The position numbers and the translations under genes are program-made. A DNA stretch of 64,000 bases from Streptomyces sp. TLI_053 (GTDB lineage: Bacteria; Actinomycetota; Actinomycetes; Streptomycetales; Streptomycetaceae), in contig NZ_LT629775.1 of the NCBI RefSeq assembly GCF_900105395.1, positions 3,242,501 to 3,306,500 of the forward strand, written 5' to 3'. Under the pieces are notes generated by a model, which saw nothing but the letters and a program-made list of their open reading frames with translations, was not told the DNA's origin and ran no database searches. This document shows, piece by piece, positions 44,855 to 53,137 of the stretch (positions are counted from its first letter, which is position 1; every line of letters begins with the position of its first letter).

Positions 44855-45802
44855 TCAGAGCATGTGGATGCGGCGGTAGAGCTTCGTCGACGGCCCGGTG
44901 AGCAGGCCGTTCTCGGCGAGGAAGGCCATCAGGTGGCGGCTGCTGGTGCGCATCATGGCGCGCCGGTGCTCGCTGGCCCGGACCTCGGCGAGGGCCCGGG
45001 CGACGTCCAGTCCGGCCGCCTTGTACACGGACGGGTGAACCATGCTGGTGACGATGACGTAGGCGCCGGCGGCGATGCCGAAGGCGGCGTTGCGGCGACG
45101 CAGGGTACCGGCCCCGCGCAGCCGTTCGCGGATCTCCTGGCGGGCGAACTTCATGTGCCGGGACTCCTCGACCACATGGATCCGGGAGGTGCCGCGGACG
45201 ATGTCGAGGACGTTCTCGCCGCGCATCCAGTCGCGCTGCATCACGTCCAGCACCTCTTCGGCGACCAGGATGCCGCCGTAGGCGAGTTCGCCGCGGGCGA
45301 GCGCCTTGTAGGCGCGCCCGGCCTGGGCGACCAGCTGGTTGGGCTTGTACTGGGGGACACCCATCTTCTCGCAGGCCCGGGCGAACATGATCGAGTGGCG
45401 GCATTCGTCGGCGATCTCGGTGAGCGCGAAGCGGAACTCGGCGCTGGCCGGGTCCTTGAGGTACTGGTCGCGCAGCACCATCTGCTGGAGGATCATCTCG
45501 AACCAGATGCCGGTGGTCATGATCGAGCCGACCTCGTGGCGGGTGAGCACGACCCGCTGCTCCTCGGTCATCTCCGACCAGAGCGGGGTGCCGTAGAGGG
45601 TGCTCCACTCCGGGTTGAGCCCGTAGTGCCCGGGCTCAAGCGGGGCGTCCCAGTCGATCTCGGTGGCCGGGTCGTAGGAGAGCGTCGCGGCCGAGTCGAG
45701 CAGCCGCTCGGACACGTCGTCGTCGGCGGCGCTGTGGGACCGTCCGCGGCCGCCTGGGGCGCCTGGGGTGAGGGTGGGGGTGCGTTGCGCCGAGTGAGCC
45801 AT
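44855..45802 (-). CDS. AurF-like diiron N-oxygenase family protein
   Basis: The 315-residue cytoplasmic protein matches the AurF/CmlI-type diiron fold. Likely iron ligands are in RHEVGSIMTTGIWFEMI, LTEIADECRHSIMFAR (E-x2-E-x-RH), EEVLDVMQRDWM and IHVVEESRHMKFAR (E-E-x-RH). AurF oxidises aryl amines to nitro groups, but most chromosomal relatives have no known substrate. There is no biosynthetic cluster here, only the reductase. The ATG at 45802 follows CGGAGG. An inverted repeat upstream marks the likely promoter. Confidence 0.9.
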   Translation of the reverse strand: MAHSAQRTPTLTPGAPGGRGRSHSAADDDVSERLLDSAATLSYDPATEIDWDAPLEPGHYGLNPEWSTLYGTPLWSEMTEEQRVVLTRHEVGSIMTTGIWFEMILQQMVLRDQYLKDPASAEFRFALTEIADECRHSIMFARACEKMGVPQYKPNQLVAQAGRAYKALARGELAYGGILVAEEVLDVMQRDWMRGENVLDIVRGTSRIHVVEESRHMKFARQEIRERLRGAGTLRRRNAAFGIAAGAYVIVTSMVHPSVYKAAGLDVARALAEVRASEHRRAMMRTSSRHLMAFLAENGLLTGPSTKLYRRIHML

Positions 45803-45862
45803 GGCTGCCTCCGTCAGGTGCGTGGCCTGCGCGGGGACTCGCCTCCGCGGCGTCGGCCCGCG

Positions 45863-45886
45863 CTTATTGACGGAGATTACAATAAG
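45863..45886. promoter_or_regulatory. AT-rich inverted repeat upstream of the AurF-like gene
   Basis: CTTATTG (45863-45869) and CAATAAG (45880-45886) flank 10 bp, in an otherwise GC-rich gap, 61 bp from the oxygenase start and 147 bp from the divergent phosphatase gene. This looks like a TetR-type operator overlapping a promoter. Confidence 0.6.
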
Positions 45887-46032
45887 AGCCGACGCCCGAG
45901 AACCCCCCGTGCACCGCCTCCTGCGCGACGGGGGCCGCCGACCGGGACCGGCGGGAACTGGCGGGCGCGGCGGGCCGGAGGATGATGGAGAGATCGCGGC
46001 CGTGATCCCGCCGACGGAGAGGAGCCGACCGG

Positions 46033-48615
46033 ATGAGCACGGCGGACCCGCTGCAGCGTGGCCGATCCCCGTTCGTCGACAACGCCGTCGGCGCCCTGCT
46101 CGACGCGGACGGCCGGATCGTCCGCTGGACCCCGGAGGCGGCCCGGATGTTCGGCCTCGGCTCCGGGCAGGTGCACGGACGGCCGGTGCACGAGCTGCTC
46201 GCCGACCCCTCGGGGTGGCCGGCGATGTCCGAGCTCACCGAGGGGCAGCGGGCGGCGGGCTGGTCCGGCGAGGCGGTGTTCCGCTCCGGCCGGGGCGAAC
46301 TGCTGGGGCTCTCCTTCCAGGTCCTGCCCCTGGACGCTCCGGCGGTCGCGGACGGCTCCGACACGGCCCGCTACCTGGTGCTCGCCGCCCCCACCCCGCA
46401 GATCGCCCGCTGGCGCCAGGACCAGGCGTTCACCAGCGAGCTGTTCCTCCAGGACCGGGTCGGCCTGGCCGTCTTCGACGAGCGGCTGCGCCTCGTCCGC
46501 ACCAACACCCATCTGCTCCCCTACAGCGGCCTCCCCCCGGACCTGCGCGGCCGGCGGCTGGGCGACTTCCTCCAGCCGCAGGACGCCGCCGCCGTCGAAC
46601 GCGGGCTGCACGACGTGCTGCGCACCGGCCGGCCGCTGATCGGCGCGGAGGAGATCGTCCGCACCATCGAGGACCCGGCCGGCGGCGCGGTGATGGCCAT
46701 CTCGGCGTTCCGGCTCCAGGCCCCGGACGGAGAGGTGATCGGGGTCACCGCGCTGTTCACCGACGTCACCGAACTGCACCGATCGGGCGAACGGCTCGCC
46801 CTGCTGCACCGGGCCACGGCCGCCGTCGGCGGCTCGCTCTCGGTCGCCGGGACGGCGGAGGAACTGGCCGCCGTCCTCGCGCCGCCCGCCGCCCGGACCG
46901 GACCGGGCGGCGCCGACCCGGCCGCCGAGCCCGCCCCCGGCCTGGCCGACCTGGCGGTGGTGGACGTCGCCGAGGCGGTGTTCACCGGCGGGGAGCCCTC
47001 GCCCGGGCGGGACGGGCGGGTGCTGCTGCGCCGCGCCGCCGTCGCGGTGTCGGCCCCGCCCGGCGAGCCCGCCGCGGGCCCGGGCGGTCCGGTCGCCCCG
47101 CCACCGCCGCCACCGGTCGGGGGCGCCGTGCACGCCCACCCCGACGAGCAGGGCGTGCACACCGACTTCCCCGCCTCGATGGCCGTCCCGCTCCGGGCCG
47201 GCGGCCGGCTGCTCGGCCGGGTGGCCGTCCACCGGGCCCCGCACCGGCCGCCCTACCTGCCGGCCGACCTGGAGCTGCTGCGCGAGATCGCCGACCGGGC
47301 GGCACTCGCCCTGGACAACGCCCGCCGCTACGCGCGGGAGCACCGGGCCGCCGTCGGCCTCCAGCGCAGCCTGCTGCCGCCCTCGCAGGCCGAGACCACC
47401 GCCGTCTCCACCGCCAGCGTCTACCTGCCCACCGACACCGCGAGCGGGATCGGCGGCGACTGGTTCGACGTGATCCCGCTGTCCTCCGCCCGGGTGGCGC
47501 TGGTCGCGGGCGACGTGGTCGGGCACGGTCTGGCCGCCAGCGCCACCATGGGGCGGCTGCGGACGGCGGTGCGGACGCTGGCCGACCTCGACCTGGAACC
47601 GGACGAACTGCTGGTCCACCTGGACGACCTGGTGGCCCAGCTGATGGTGGAGGCGGAGCGGCCGGACGAGGACGAGGACGAGGGGCCGGACGACCTCGAC
47701 GCCGGGACCGGTGCCCTGGACGGCGCCGGCGCGGCCTCCCGGCCCCCGGTGGGCCACGGCGTGTGGTCGGACGGCACCGGGGACGGCACGGACGAGCAGC
47801 AGACCGTGCCGTTCGGCGCCACCTGCGTGTACGCGGTGTACGACCCGGTGTCCCGGCGCTGCGCGATGGCCTCCGCCGGGCACCCGCCGCCCGCCGTCGC
47901 GGCGCCGGACGGCCGGGTGACCTACGTGCCGATCCGGCCGGGCCCGCCGCTCGGTGTGACCGGGCTGCCGTTCGAGGTGACCGAGGTCGAGCTGGAGCCC
48001 GGCAGCCTGCTCGCGCTCTACACCGACGGGCTGCTGCTGGGGTACGCGGACGACCTGGAGGAGGGCATGGACGCGCTGGCCCACCGGCTGGCCGCCGCGG
48101 CCTCCCCGCCGGAGGGCGCCGTCACCCCGGCCGGGGCCTCGCTGCGGCAGCTCGGCCGGGACCTGGTCGCCGACCTGCCGGCGCACCGACTCACCGACGA
48201 CGTCACCCTGCTGCTCGCCCGGACCCGCGCGGTGCCGGCCGCGGACACCGCCGGCTGGACCCTGGAGGCGGACCCGTCGGGGGTCGGCCGGGTCCGCGAG
48301 GCCGCCACCGCGCAGCTGCGGCAATGGGGGCTGGAGGAGCTGGAGTTCACCACCGAGCTGGTACTCAGCGAACTGGTCACCAACGCCATCCGGTACGCGG
48401 GCGGCCCGGTCGGCGTCCGGCTGATCCGGGCCGAGCGCCTCACCTGCGAGGTGTCCGACCCCAGCTCCACCCAGCCCCGGATGCGCCGGGCCCGGCTCAC
48501 CGACGAGGGCGGCCGCGGCCTCTACCTGGTCGCCCAGCTCACCACCCGCTGGGGCAGCCGCTACACCCGCCGGGGCAAGACCATCTGGGCGGAGCAGGAG
48601 ATCCCGGCCGGCTGA
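46033..48615 (+). CDS. PAS-GAF-SpoIIE phosphatase with C-terminal anti-sigma-type ATPase domain
   Basis: The 860-residue cytoplasmic protein has two PAS-like domains (~10-110 and ~130-250), a GAF-like region (~250-440) with a variable Pro/Gly-rich insert, a SpoIIE/PP2C domain (~450-715; ASGIGGDWFDVIPL, LVAGDVVGHGLAASATMGRLR, LYTDGLLL) and a HATPase domain (~725-858; LVLSELVTNAIRYAG, GGRGLYLVAQLTTRWG). It should dephosphorylate an anti-sigma antagonist and may also act as a kinase for it, so it can switch a partner-sigma pathway in response to PAS/GAF signals. The ATG follows GAGAGGAG by 10 nt. Confidence 0.93.
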   Translation: MSTADPLQRGRSPFVDNAVGALLDADGRIVRWTPEAARMFGLGSGQVHGRPVHELLADPSGWPAMSELTEGQRAAGWSGEAVFRSGRGELLGLSFQVLPLDAPAVADGSDTARYLVLAAPTPQIARWRQDQAFTSELFLQDRVGLAVFDERLRLVRTNTHLLPYSGLPPDLRGRRLGDFLQPQDAAAVERGLHDVLRTGRPLIGAEEIVRTIEDPAGGAVMAISAFRLQAPDGEVIGVTALFTDVTELHRSGERLALLHRATAAVGGSLSVAGTAEELAAVLAPPAARTGPGGADPAAEPAPGLADLAVVDVAEAVFTGGEPSPGRDGRVLLRRAAVAVSAPPGEPAAGPGGPVAPPPPPPVGGAVHAHPDEQGVHTDFPASMAVPLRAGGRLLGRVAVHRAPHRPPYLPADLELLREIADRAALALDNARRYAREHRAAVGLQRSLLPPSQAETTAVSTASVYLPTDTASGIGGDWFDVIPLSSARVALVAGDVVGHGLAASATMGRLRTAVRTLADLDLEPDELLVHLDDLVAQLMVEAERPDEDEDEGPDDLDAGTGALDGAGAASRPPVGHGVWSDGTGDGTDEQQTVPFGATCVYAVYDPVSRRCAMASAGHPPPAVAAPDGRVTYVPIRPGPPLGVTGLPFEVTEVELEPGSLLALYTDGLLLGYADDLEEGMDALAHRLAAAASPPEGAVTPAGASLRQLGRDLVADLPAHRLTDDVTLLLARTRAVPAADTAGWTLEADPSGVGRVREAATAQLRQWGLEELEFTTELVLSELVTNAIRYAGGPVGVRLIRAERLTCEVSDPSSTQPRMRRARLTDEGGRGLYLVAQLTTRWGSRYTRRGKTIWAEQEIPAG

Positions 48616-48660
48616 GGCCGGAAGCCGCCGGGGGCGGGGTCGGGCCGGCCGCTCCGGAGC

Positions 48661-48768
48661 GTCGAACTCCCCTGGGCCAGCCACCTGTTCGACCTCACCC
48701 GGGGCAACCTGACCACCCAGATCGCCGAGGGTCTGATCCAGCAGTTCGACCAGCAGACCGCGCGCTGA
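48661..48768 (+). pseudogene. C-terminal remnant resembling an alpha/beta-hydrolase
   Basis: The frame reads VELPWASHLFDLTRGNLTTQ and IAEGLIQQFDQQTAR before a TGA. The LPW-x-xH-FDL pattern resembles the catalytic-histidine C-terminus of alpha/beta-hydrolases. There is no start codon and the frame begins right after the TGA of the phosphatase gene, so this is a decayed fragment. The rest of 48616-48977 holds a terminator and the chaplin leader. Confidence 0.4.
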
Positions 48769-48777
48769 GCGCGCCAC

Positions 48778-48810
48778 GGGCCGGCCCTCCCGCACCGGGA
48801 GGGCCGGCCC
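48778..48810 (+). terminator. terminator after the hydrolase remnant
   Basis: A perfect 15-bp stem (48778-48792 with 48796-48810) with a 3-nt loop begins 10 bp after the remnant's stop. Confidence 0.8.
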
Positions 48811-48977
48811 CGGTGCCACCCCGGCCCGGAGCACCGCCCACCCGGGCGGGCGATGCCGGGACACGCTCGGGCGAGGCCGGGGACACGCCCGCGTTCCGAC
48901 CAATACGGGGGGATCGGGACCCTCCGCCGGTGTGATTGGTGATCTGATCTGCTGACTCATCCACACCAAGGAGAGAC

Positions 48978-49214
48978 ATGCGTACTCGCACCGCCCTCGC
49001 CGCCGGAGTGCTGGCCGTGGCCGCCCTGCTGGCCGGCGCCGGCACCGCTTCCGCCGACGCCTCCGCCAACGGCCTGGCCTTCGGCTCCCCGGGCGTGCTG
49101 TCCGGCAACCAGATCCAGATCCCGGTCCACATCCCGATCAACATCTGCGGCAACTCGATCAACCTGGTCGGTGCGCTCAACCCGGCGTTCGGCAACACCT
49201 GCATCAACGCCTGA
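48978..49214 (+). CDS. short chaplin
   Basis: The 78-residue product has a signal peptide (ALAAGVLAVAALLAGAGTASA, cleavage after ASA) and one chaplin domain: SPGVLSGNQIQIPVHIPINICGNSINLVGALNPAFGNTC. The two cysteines and the GN-S-I-N core are intact. Short chaplins assemble into amyloid-like films on aerial hyphae and spores and lower surface tension. There is no sorting signal, so it is a free secreted chaplin. The ATG at 48978 follows AAGGAG. This gene is strong evidence for a sporulating streptomycete. Confidence 0.96.
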   Translation: MRTRTALAAGVLAVAALLAGAGTASADASANGLAFGSPGVLSGNQIQIPVHIPINICGNSINLVGALNPAFGNTCINA

Positions 49215-49237
49215 TCCACCGGCCGCAGGCTGCACGA

Positions 49238-49271
49238 CGCGGGTCCGTCCCTCCCGAGGGGCGGACCCGCG
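49238..49271. terminator. bidirectional terminator between chaplin and chitinase
   Basis: A 15-bp stem (49238-49252 with 49257-49271, one G-U pair) and a 4-nt loop lie between the convergent genes. Confidence 0.75.
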
Positions 49272-49292
49272 TCCGCGTGCGCCGGGGCGCGA

Positions 49293-50642
49293 CTACCGGC
49301 GGCTCAGGCCCTTGTCGATCGCGGTGATCAGCTCACCGTTCGGGGTGTCCCCGTCCAGCGACCAGATCATGGCCCCGCCGAGGCCCTCGCGGCGCACGTA
49401 CTCGGCCTTGGTGCGCAGCACGGTGGCGTCGTCGTACGTCCACAGCGCGGTGCCGTCGAACAGCCAGGCGTGGCCGTTGCGCTGACCCCGGTACAGCTTG
49501 TAGGTGCCGGAGTCGGCGAGCTTCTTCAGCGCCTTGTAGTCCTCGGTGCCGGCCGTCCAGGTCGCCGGGGCGGGCCCGGCGGCCGGCTGCCCGAGACCGT
49601 TGCCGCCGCCCGTGACGCCGGTCCAGCCCTGGCCGTAGAAGGGCAGGCCGGTGACCAGCTTGCGCGCCGGGGCGCCGCGCCGCAGCCAGGCGTCGACGGT
49701 GCCGTCCAGGCTGAAGTCGTCGCGCGCGTACAGCGCCGACTGCTGGGCGGTGGTCTTCTCGCCGGAGACGTGGAAGTCGTAGCCCTGGAGGTTGACGAAG
49801 TCGAAGTCCTTCATGATCTTCCGGACCTCGAAGCCCGCGTCGATCTTGGCGGGCGCGGTGGGCACGTACGCGCTCAGCTCGAAGTGCTTGCGGCCCTTCA
49901 GCGTCCGGGCGTAGGCGTCCACCTGGGTGCGGAACTCGTGCACCAGCTTGGTGAAGTTCTGCTTGTCCTCCGGGCGGATCCCGTTGCCGGGGTTGCCCTC
50001 GGAACCCGGCCACTCCCAGTCGAGGTCGATGCCGTCGAAGATCCCGGCGGCCGCGCCCGCGCCGCCCCGGGCGCCGTCCTTGGGCAGGTTGCCCTTCAGG
50101 TAGAGGTCGATGCAGGAGGAGACCAGCGCCTTGCGGCCCGCCTCGGTGCGCACGGCGTCCGAGAAGTACGCCGAACCGCTCCAACCGCCCAGCGAGATCA
50201 TGACCTTGAGGTCGGGGTGCTTGGCCTTGAGCTCGCGCAGCTGGTTGAAGTTGCCCGCCAGGGCCTGGCCGTCGGTGTCGGCGACGCCGTTCACGGCCTC
50301 CTCCGCGCCGACCGGCCGGACGTAGTCGGCCCACCCGTCGGAGCCCGGGCCGCCGATCTGGCAGGTGCCGGCCGGACCGACGTTGCCGAAGGCGTAGTTG
50401 ATGTGGCTGAGCTTTCCGGCCGTGCCGCTGGTCTCCAGGTCCTTGACGTGGAAGTTGCGGGCGTAGATGCCCCACTGGATGAAGTACCCGACCCGCTTGT
50501 AGGCGGCCCCGCCGTGGCGCGCGGAGTCCGCCGCCCCGTCGAGGTCGGCGGCCGCGGCCGCCGGGGCGAGCGGGGCCAGCAGCGCCAGGACGGCCGCGGT
50601 GGCGGCGCCGAAGGTCAGGCGGGTGGAGAGTCGGTCACGCAT
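49293..50642 (-). CDS. secreted GH18 chitinase
   Basis: The 449-residue protein has a signal peptide (LTFGAATAAVLALLAPLAPAAAA) and a GH18 barrel. The SxGG motif is MISLGGWSGSAYF and the catalytic DxxDxDxE motif is FDGIDLDWEWPGSEG. Later family segments are VNLQGYDFHVSGE and LPFYGQGWTGV, and the final strand ends GGAMIWSLDGDTPNGEL. It should cleave chitin to chitobiose outside the cell. No chitin-binding domain is attached. It fits functionally with the sugar importer and kinase at 20613-26468 but is not linked to them. The ATG at 50642 follows AGGGG. Confidence 0.96.
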   Translation of the reverse strand: MRDRLSTRLTFGAATAAVLALLAPLAPAAAAADLDGAADSARHGGAAYKRVGYFIQWGIYARNFHVKDLETSGTAGKLSHINYAFGNVGPAGTCQIGGPGSDGWADYVRPVGAEEAVNGVADTDGQALAGNFNQLRELKAKHPDLKVMISLGGWSGSAYFSDAVRTEAGRKALVSSCIDLYLKGNLPKDGARGGAGAAAGIFDGIDLDWEWPGSEGNPGNGIRPEDKQNFTKLVHEFRTQVDAYARTLKGRKHFELSAYVPTAPAKIDAGFEVRKIMKDFDFVNLQGYDFHVSGEKTTAQQSALYARDDFSLDGTVDAWLRRGAPARKLVTGLPFYGQGWTGVTGGGNGLGQPAAGPAPATWTAGTEDYKALKKLADSGTYKLYRGQRNGHAWLFDGTALWTYDDATVLRTKAEYVRREGLGGAMIWSLDGDTPNGELITAIDKGLSRR

Positions 50643-50782
50643 GGACGAGATCACCCCTAGTGCGGTGGGCCGCACGATCGTGGGAACGGTGGACGGCGCA
50701 GGGAGTCCGCAGGGTGCGCCCGGTACTGGGCGGCGACGACTCAACACGCCAAGGTCTATACCTGTCAACGGACTTCGCAAAG

Positions 50783-50794
50783 GTTTTGCAAAAC
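50783..50794. promoter_or_regulatory. palindrome in the chitinase promoter region
   Basis: GTTTTGCAAAAC is a 12-bp perfect palindrome about 140 bp upstream of the chitinase start, with a partial copy CGCAAAGG next to it. On the reverse strand TATAGA follows 27 bp downstream as a possible -10 box. Confidence 0.45.
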
Positions 50795-50834
50795 GGGGCG
50801 GGATCGACGGAGTGACGCGCGTCACTCCGGACCG

Positions 50835-50861
50835 TGTCACAGCGAGCCGGGCCGTCCCGTC
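50835..50861 (+). promoter_or_regulatory. ECF41-type promoter for the CMD-family gene
   Basis: TGTCACA (50835-50841) is followed by 16 bp and CGTC (50858-50861). This is the published ECF41 promoter consensus, and it lies 52 bp upstream of the gene start, next to an ECF41-type sigma gene. Confidence 0.75.
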
Positions 50862-50913
50862 TTGAGGGTGAAGCACCCGAGCGGAGCACCGACCACCACC
50901 GAGGAGCACACCC

Positions 50914-51387
50914 ATGGACGCGCGACTGAACTTCTTCGGCAACCCGACCGGCGCCAAGGCCATCAAGGTCCTGATGGGGCTGGGCAAGGAGATCAAGGCC
51001 ATGCCGCTGCCCGCCGCCACCCAGGAACTGGTGGCGCTGCGGGTGAGCCAGATCAACGGCTGCGCCTTCTGCATCGACATGCACACCAAGGACGCGGCGG
51101 CCGCCGGCGAGAGCGCGGTGCGGCTGAACCTGGTCGCGGCCTGGCGGGAGGCCAAGGTCTACACCGAGGCCGAACGCGCCGCCCTGGCCCTCGCCGAGGA
51201 GGGCACCCGGGTCGCGGACGGGGCCGGCGGGGTCCCCGACGAGGTGTGGGCGAAGGCCGCCCAGCACTACGACGAGGAGCAGTTGGCGGCCCTGGTGATG
51301 CTGATCTCGTTCATGAACCTCGCCAACCGGGCGAACATCATCACCCAGCAGCCGGCCGGCGACTACGTGGCCGGGCAGTTCCACTGA
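50914..51387 (+). CDS. carboxymuconolactone decarboxylase (AhpD-like) family protein
   Basis: The 157-residue protein has the AhpD-like core: LVALRVSQINGCAFCIDMHTKDA, with the CxxC pair and a following histidine. AhpD-type proteins use the cysteine pair in peroxide defence or disulfide exchange. The gene is immediately upstream of an ECF41 sigma factor and preceded by its consensus promoter; CMD-family proteins are the classic ECF41 target. The ATG at 50914 follows GAGGAG. Confidence 0.93.
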   Translation: MDARLNFFGNPTGAKAIKVLMGLGKEIKAMPLPAATQELVALRVSQINGCAFCIDMHTKDAAAAGESAVRLNLVAAWREAKVYTEAERAALALAEEGTRVADGAGGVPDEVWAKAAQHYDEEQLAALVMLISFMNLANRANIITQQPAGDYVAGQFH

Positions 51388-51533
51388 CCGCCCGGGTCCG
51401 CCTGGCGCCGGGGCCCGCGGCGTGCCGGGGCGGCGGCCCCGGCACCCGGCGGGCCGGGGCCGCGACTGCGGACCCGGCGGGCCACCGGCATGATCGTTTC
51501 GAGAACCGTCCGTTCGAGGGGGAGGAAACCGGC

Positions 51534-52454
51534 GTGAGCAAGGTCGAGGAGTTCGAGGAACTGCGGCCGCTGCTGTTCTCGATCGCCTACCGGATCCTGG
51601 GCAGCGTGGCCGAGGCCGAGGACGCCGTACAGGAGGCCTGGCTGCGTTACGACGCCTCACCGACCCGGCCCGACTCGGTGAAGGCCTTCCTCTCCACCAC
51701 GGTCACCCGGATCTCGATCGACGTCCTGCGCCTCGCCCGGGTCCGGCGCGAGGCGTACGTCGGCCCGTGGTTCCCCGAGCCGCTGCTCACCGACCCGTAC
51801 GAGGACCCGGCCAGGGCGGCCGAACTGGCCGACTCGGTCTCCATGGCGGCGCTCCTGCTGCTGGAGCGGCTCAGTCCGCTGGAGCGGGCGGTGTTCGTGC
51901 TGCGGGAGGTGTTCGGCTTCGGCTTCGACGAGGTCGCCGCGGCGGTGGGCCGCTCCGAGGCGGCCTGCCGGCAGCTGGTGGTGCGGGCGCGCAAGCACAT
52001 GCGGGACGGCCGCCCCCGCTTCGAGCCCGAGCGCGCGGAGCGGGACGAACTCGCGGCGCGCTTCTTCGACGCCCTGCGGGAGGGCGACATGGCCGGCCTC
52101 CAGGACCTCCTGGCCGCCGACGTCACGATGGTCGGCGACGGCGGCGGCAGGACCCCGCAGCTCGCCCGCGCCGTGGCGGGCGCGGCGAACGTCGCCCGCC
52201 TGCTCGCCGCGATCGTGCCGCTGATGGCGCGGATCGACGTCACCTTCGAGGTCCACGAGGTCAACGGCGAGCCCGGCGCCGTCTTCCGCGACGGCGACGG
52301 CCGGGTGCTGACCGTCCTGGTCCTCGACGTCCTGGAGGGCCGGGTGCAGAGCGTCCGCTCCGTCACCAACCCCGAGAAGCTCGCCCACCTCGGCCCGGTC
52401 GCCGACGCCTGGGCCGTGCACGAGGAGCTGAAGCAGGCCCGCCGGGCCCGGTGA
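51534..52454 (+). CDS. ECF41-group RNA polymerase sigma factor with SnoaL-like C-terminus
   Basis: The 306-residue protein has sigma2 (ELRPLLFSIAYRILGSVAEAEDAVQEAWLRY), sigma4 (LERLSPLERAVFVLREVFGFGFDEVAAAVGRSEAACRQLVVRARKHM) and a fused ~110-residue SnoaL-like domain (ARFFDALREGDMAGLQDLLAADVTMVGDGGG). The fused domain takes the place of a separate anti-sigma factor in group ECF41 (SigJ-like). The gene order CMD protein then sigma is the typical ECF41 arrangement. The GTG at 51534 follows GGAGGAA. Confidence 0.94.
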   Translation: MSKVEEFEELRPLLFSIAYRILGSVAEAEDAVQEAWLRYDASPTRPDSVKAFLSTTVTRISIDVLRLARVRREAYVGPWFPEPLLTDPYEDPARAAELADSVSMAALLLLERLSPLERAVFVLREVFGFGFDEVAAAVGRSEAACRQLVVRARKHMRDGRPRFEPERAERDELAARFFDALREGDMAGLQDLLAADVTMVGDGGGRTPQLARAVAGAANVARLLAAIVPLMARIDVTFEVHEVNGEPGAVFRDGDGRVLTVLVLDVLEGRVQSVRSVTNPEKLAHLGPVADAWAVHEELKQARRAR

Positions 52455-52647
52455 GGCGGCACCCCGGAGCACCGGAACGGCGGGTCGGGCTCGGATTCGC
52501 GCCATCGAGGGACCGGATCCGGTACTCCTGCCGGGAGTCGGGCCCGATCGGGAGTGGAGTCGCGGCCCCGTGGAACATGTGCCATGTGCAGCGTGACATA
52601 ACACATGAGGGCCACGGCTCCTCCTGTCCTCGAAGGAGAGAACTCCG

Positions 52648-53055
52648 ATGAAGCGTTTCGTCGCCGTCCTCGCGGCCGGTGCCGTCCTGTCCGGGCTCGG
52701 CATCGCGGGGGCCGGCCAGGCCACCGCCCGGCCCCCGGGTACGACCACCTGCGGCTACGGCGTCGGGGCCCAGGTCTGTCTGACGGTCGACGGACGCCTC
52801 GCGTCCGCCACCGGCTTCGCGGGCCCGGCCGGCGGGCCCCCGCAGTCCGCCTCGTTCCGGCTGGAACTCGGCACCACCGCCGGCGCGAGCCTGGAGCGCG
52901 AGGACCTCGGCGCCGTGGTGCCCGCCGGCGGAATCACGGTCGGCCCGGTCGCGAGCACCGTCCCGTGCGGCACCGGGATCACCGCCACCTTCACCACCAC
53001 CAGGGCGGGCCGGCCGCCGGCCACCGCCACGGTCACGGTGCCCGCCGTCTGCTGA
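52648..53055 (+). CDS. small secreted protein of unknown function
   Basis: The 135-residue product has a signal peptide (RFVAVLAAGAVLSGLGIAGAGQATA) and a beta-rich mature part with four cysteines (TTCGYG, AQVCLT, TVPCGTG, PAVC at the C-terminus), probably two disulfides. The mature domain looks like a small Ig- or inhibitor-like fold, but no family is recognised. The ATG at 52648 follows GAAGGAG. Upstream, CATGTG (52583) and CACATG (52602) form a loose dyad near a possible promoter. Confidence 0.82.
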   Translation: MKRFVAVLAAGAVLSGLGIAGAGQATARPPGTTTCGYGVGAQVCLTVDGRLASATGFAGPAGGPPQSASFRLELGTTAGASLEREDLGAVVPAGGITVGPVASTVPCGTGITATFTTTRAGRPPATATVTVPAVC

Positions 53056-53137
53056 GCCACTCCGGCCGGACCCAGGGATCCGGCCGTCAGGACGCGGGGA
53101 CCGGCCGGCTGTCAGAACCCTCGGGACCGGCCGGCCG

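Noticed and set aside
43151..45802. Start of a biosynthetic gene cluster because of the AurF-like gene
   Set aside because: No synthase, ligase, tailoring or resistance genes surround it; the neighbours are unrelated.
53056..53137. Direct repeats of GGGACCGGCCGGC between convergent genes as a regulatory element
   Set aside because: Two imperfect copies in very GC-rich DNA between two stop codons; likely chance or a weak terminator.
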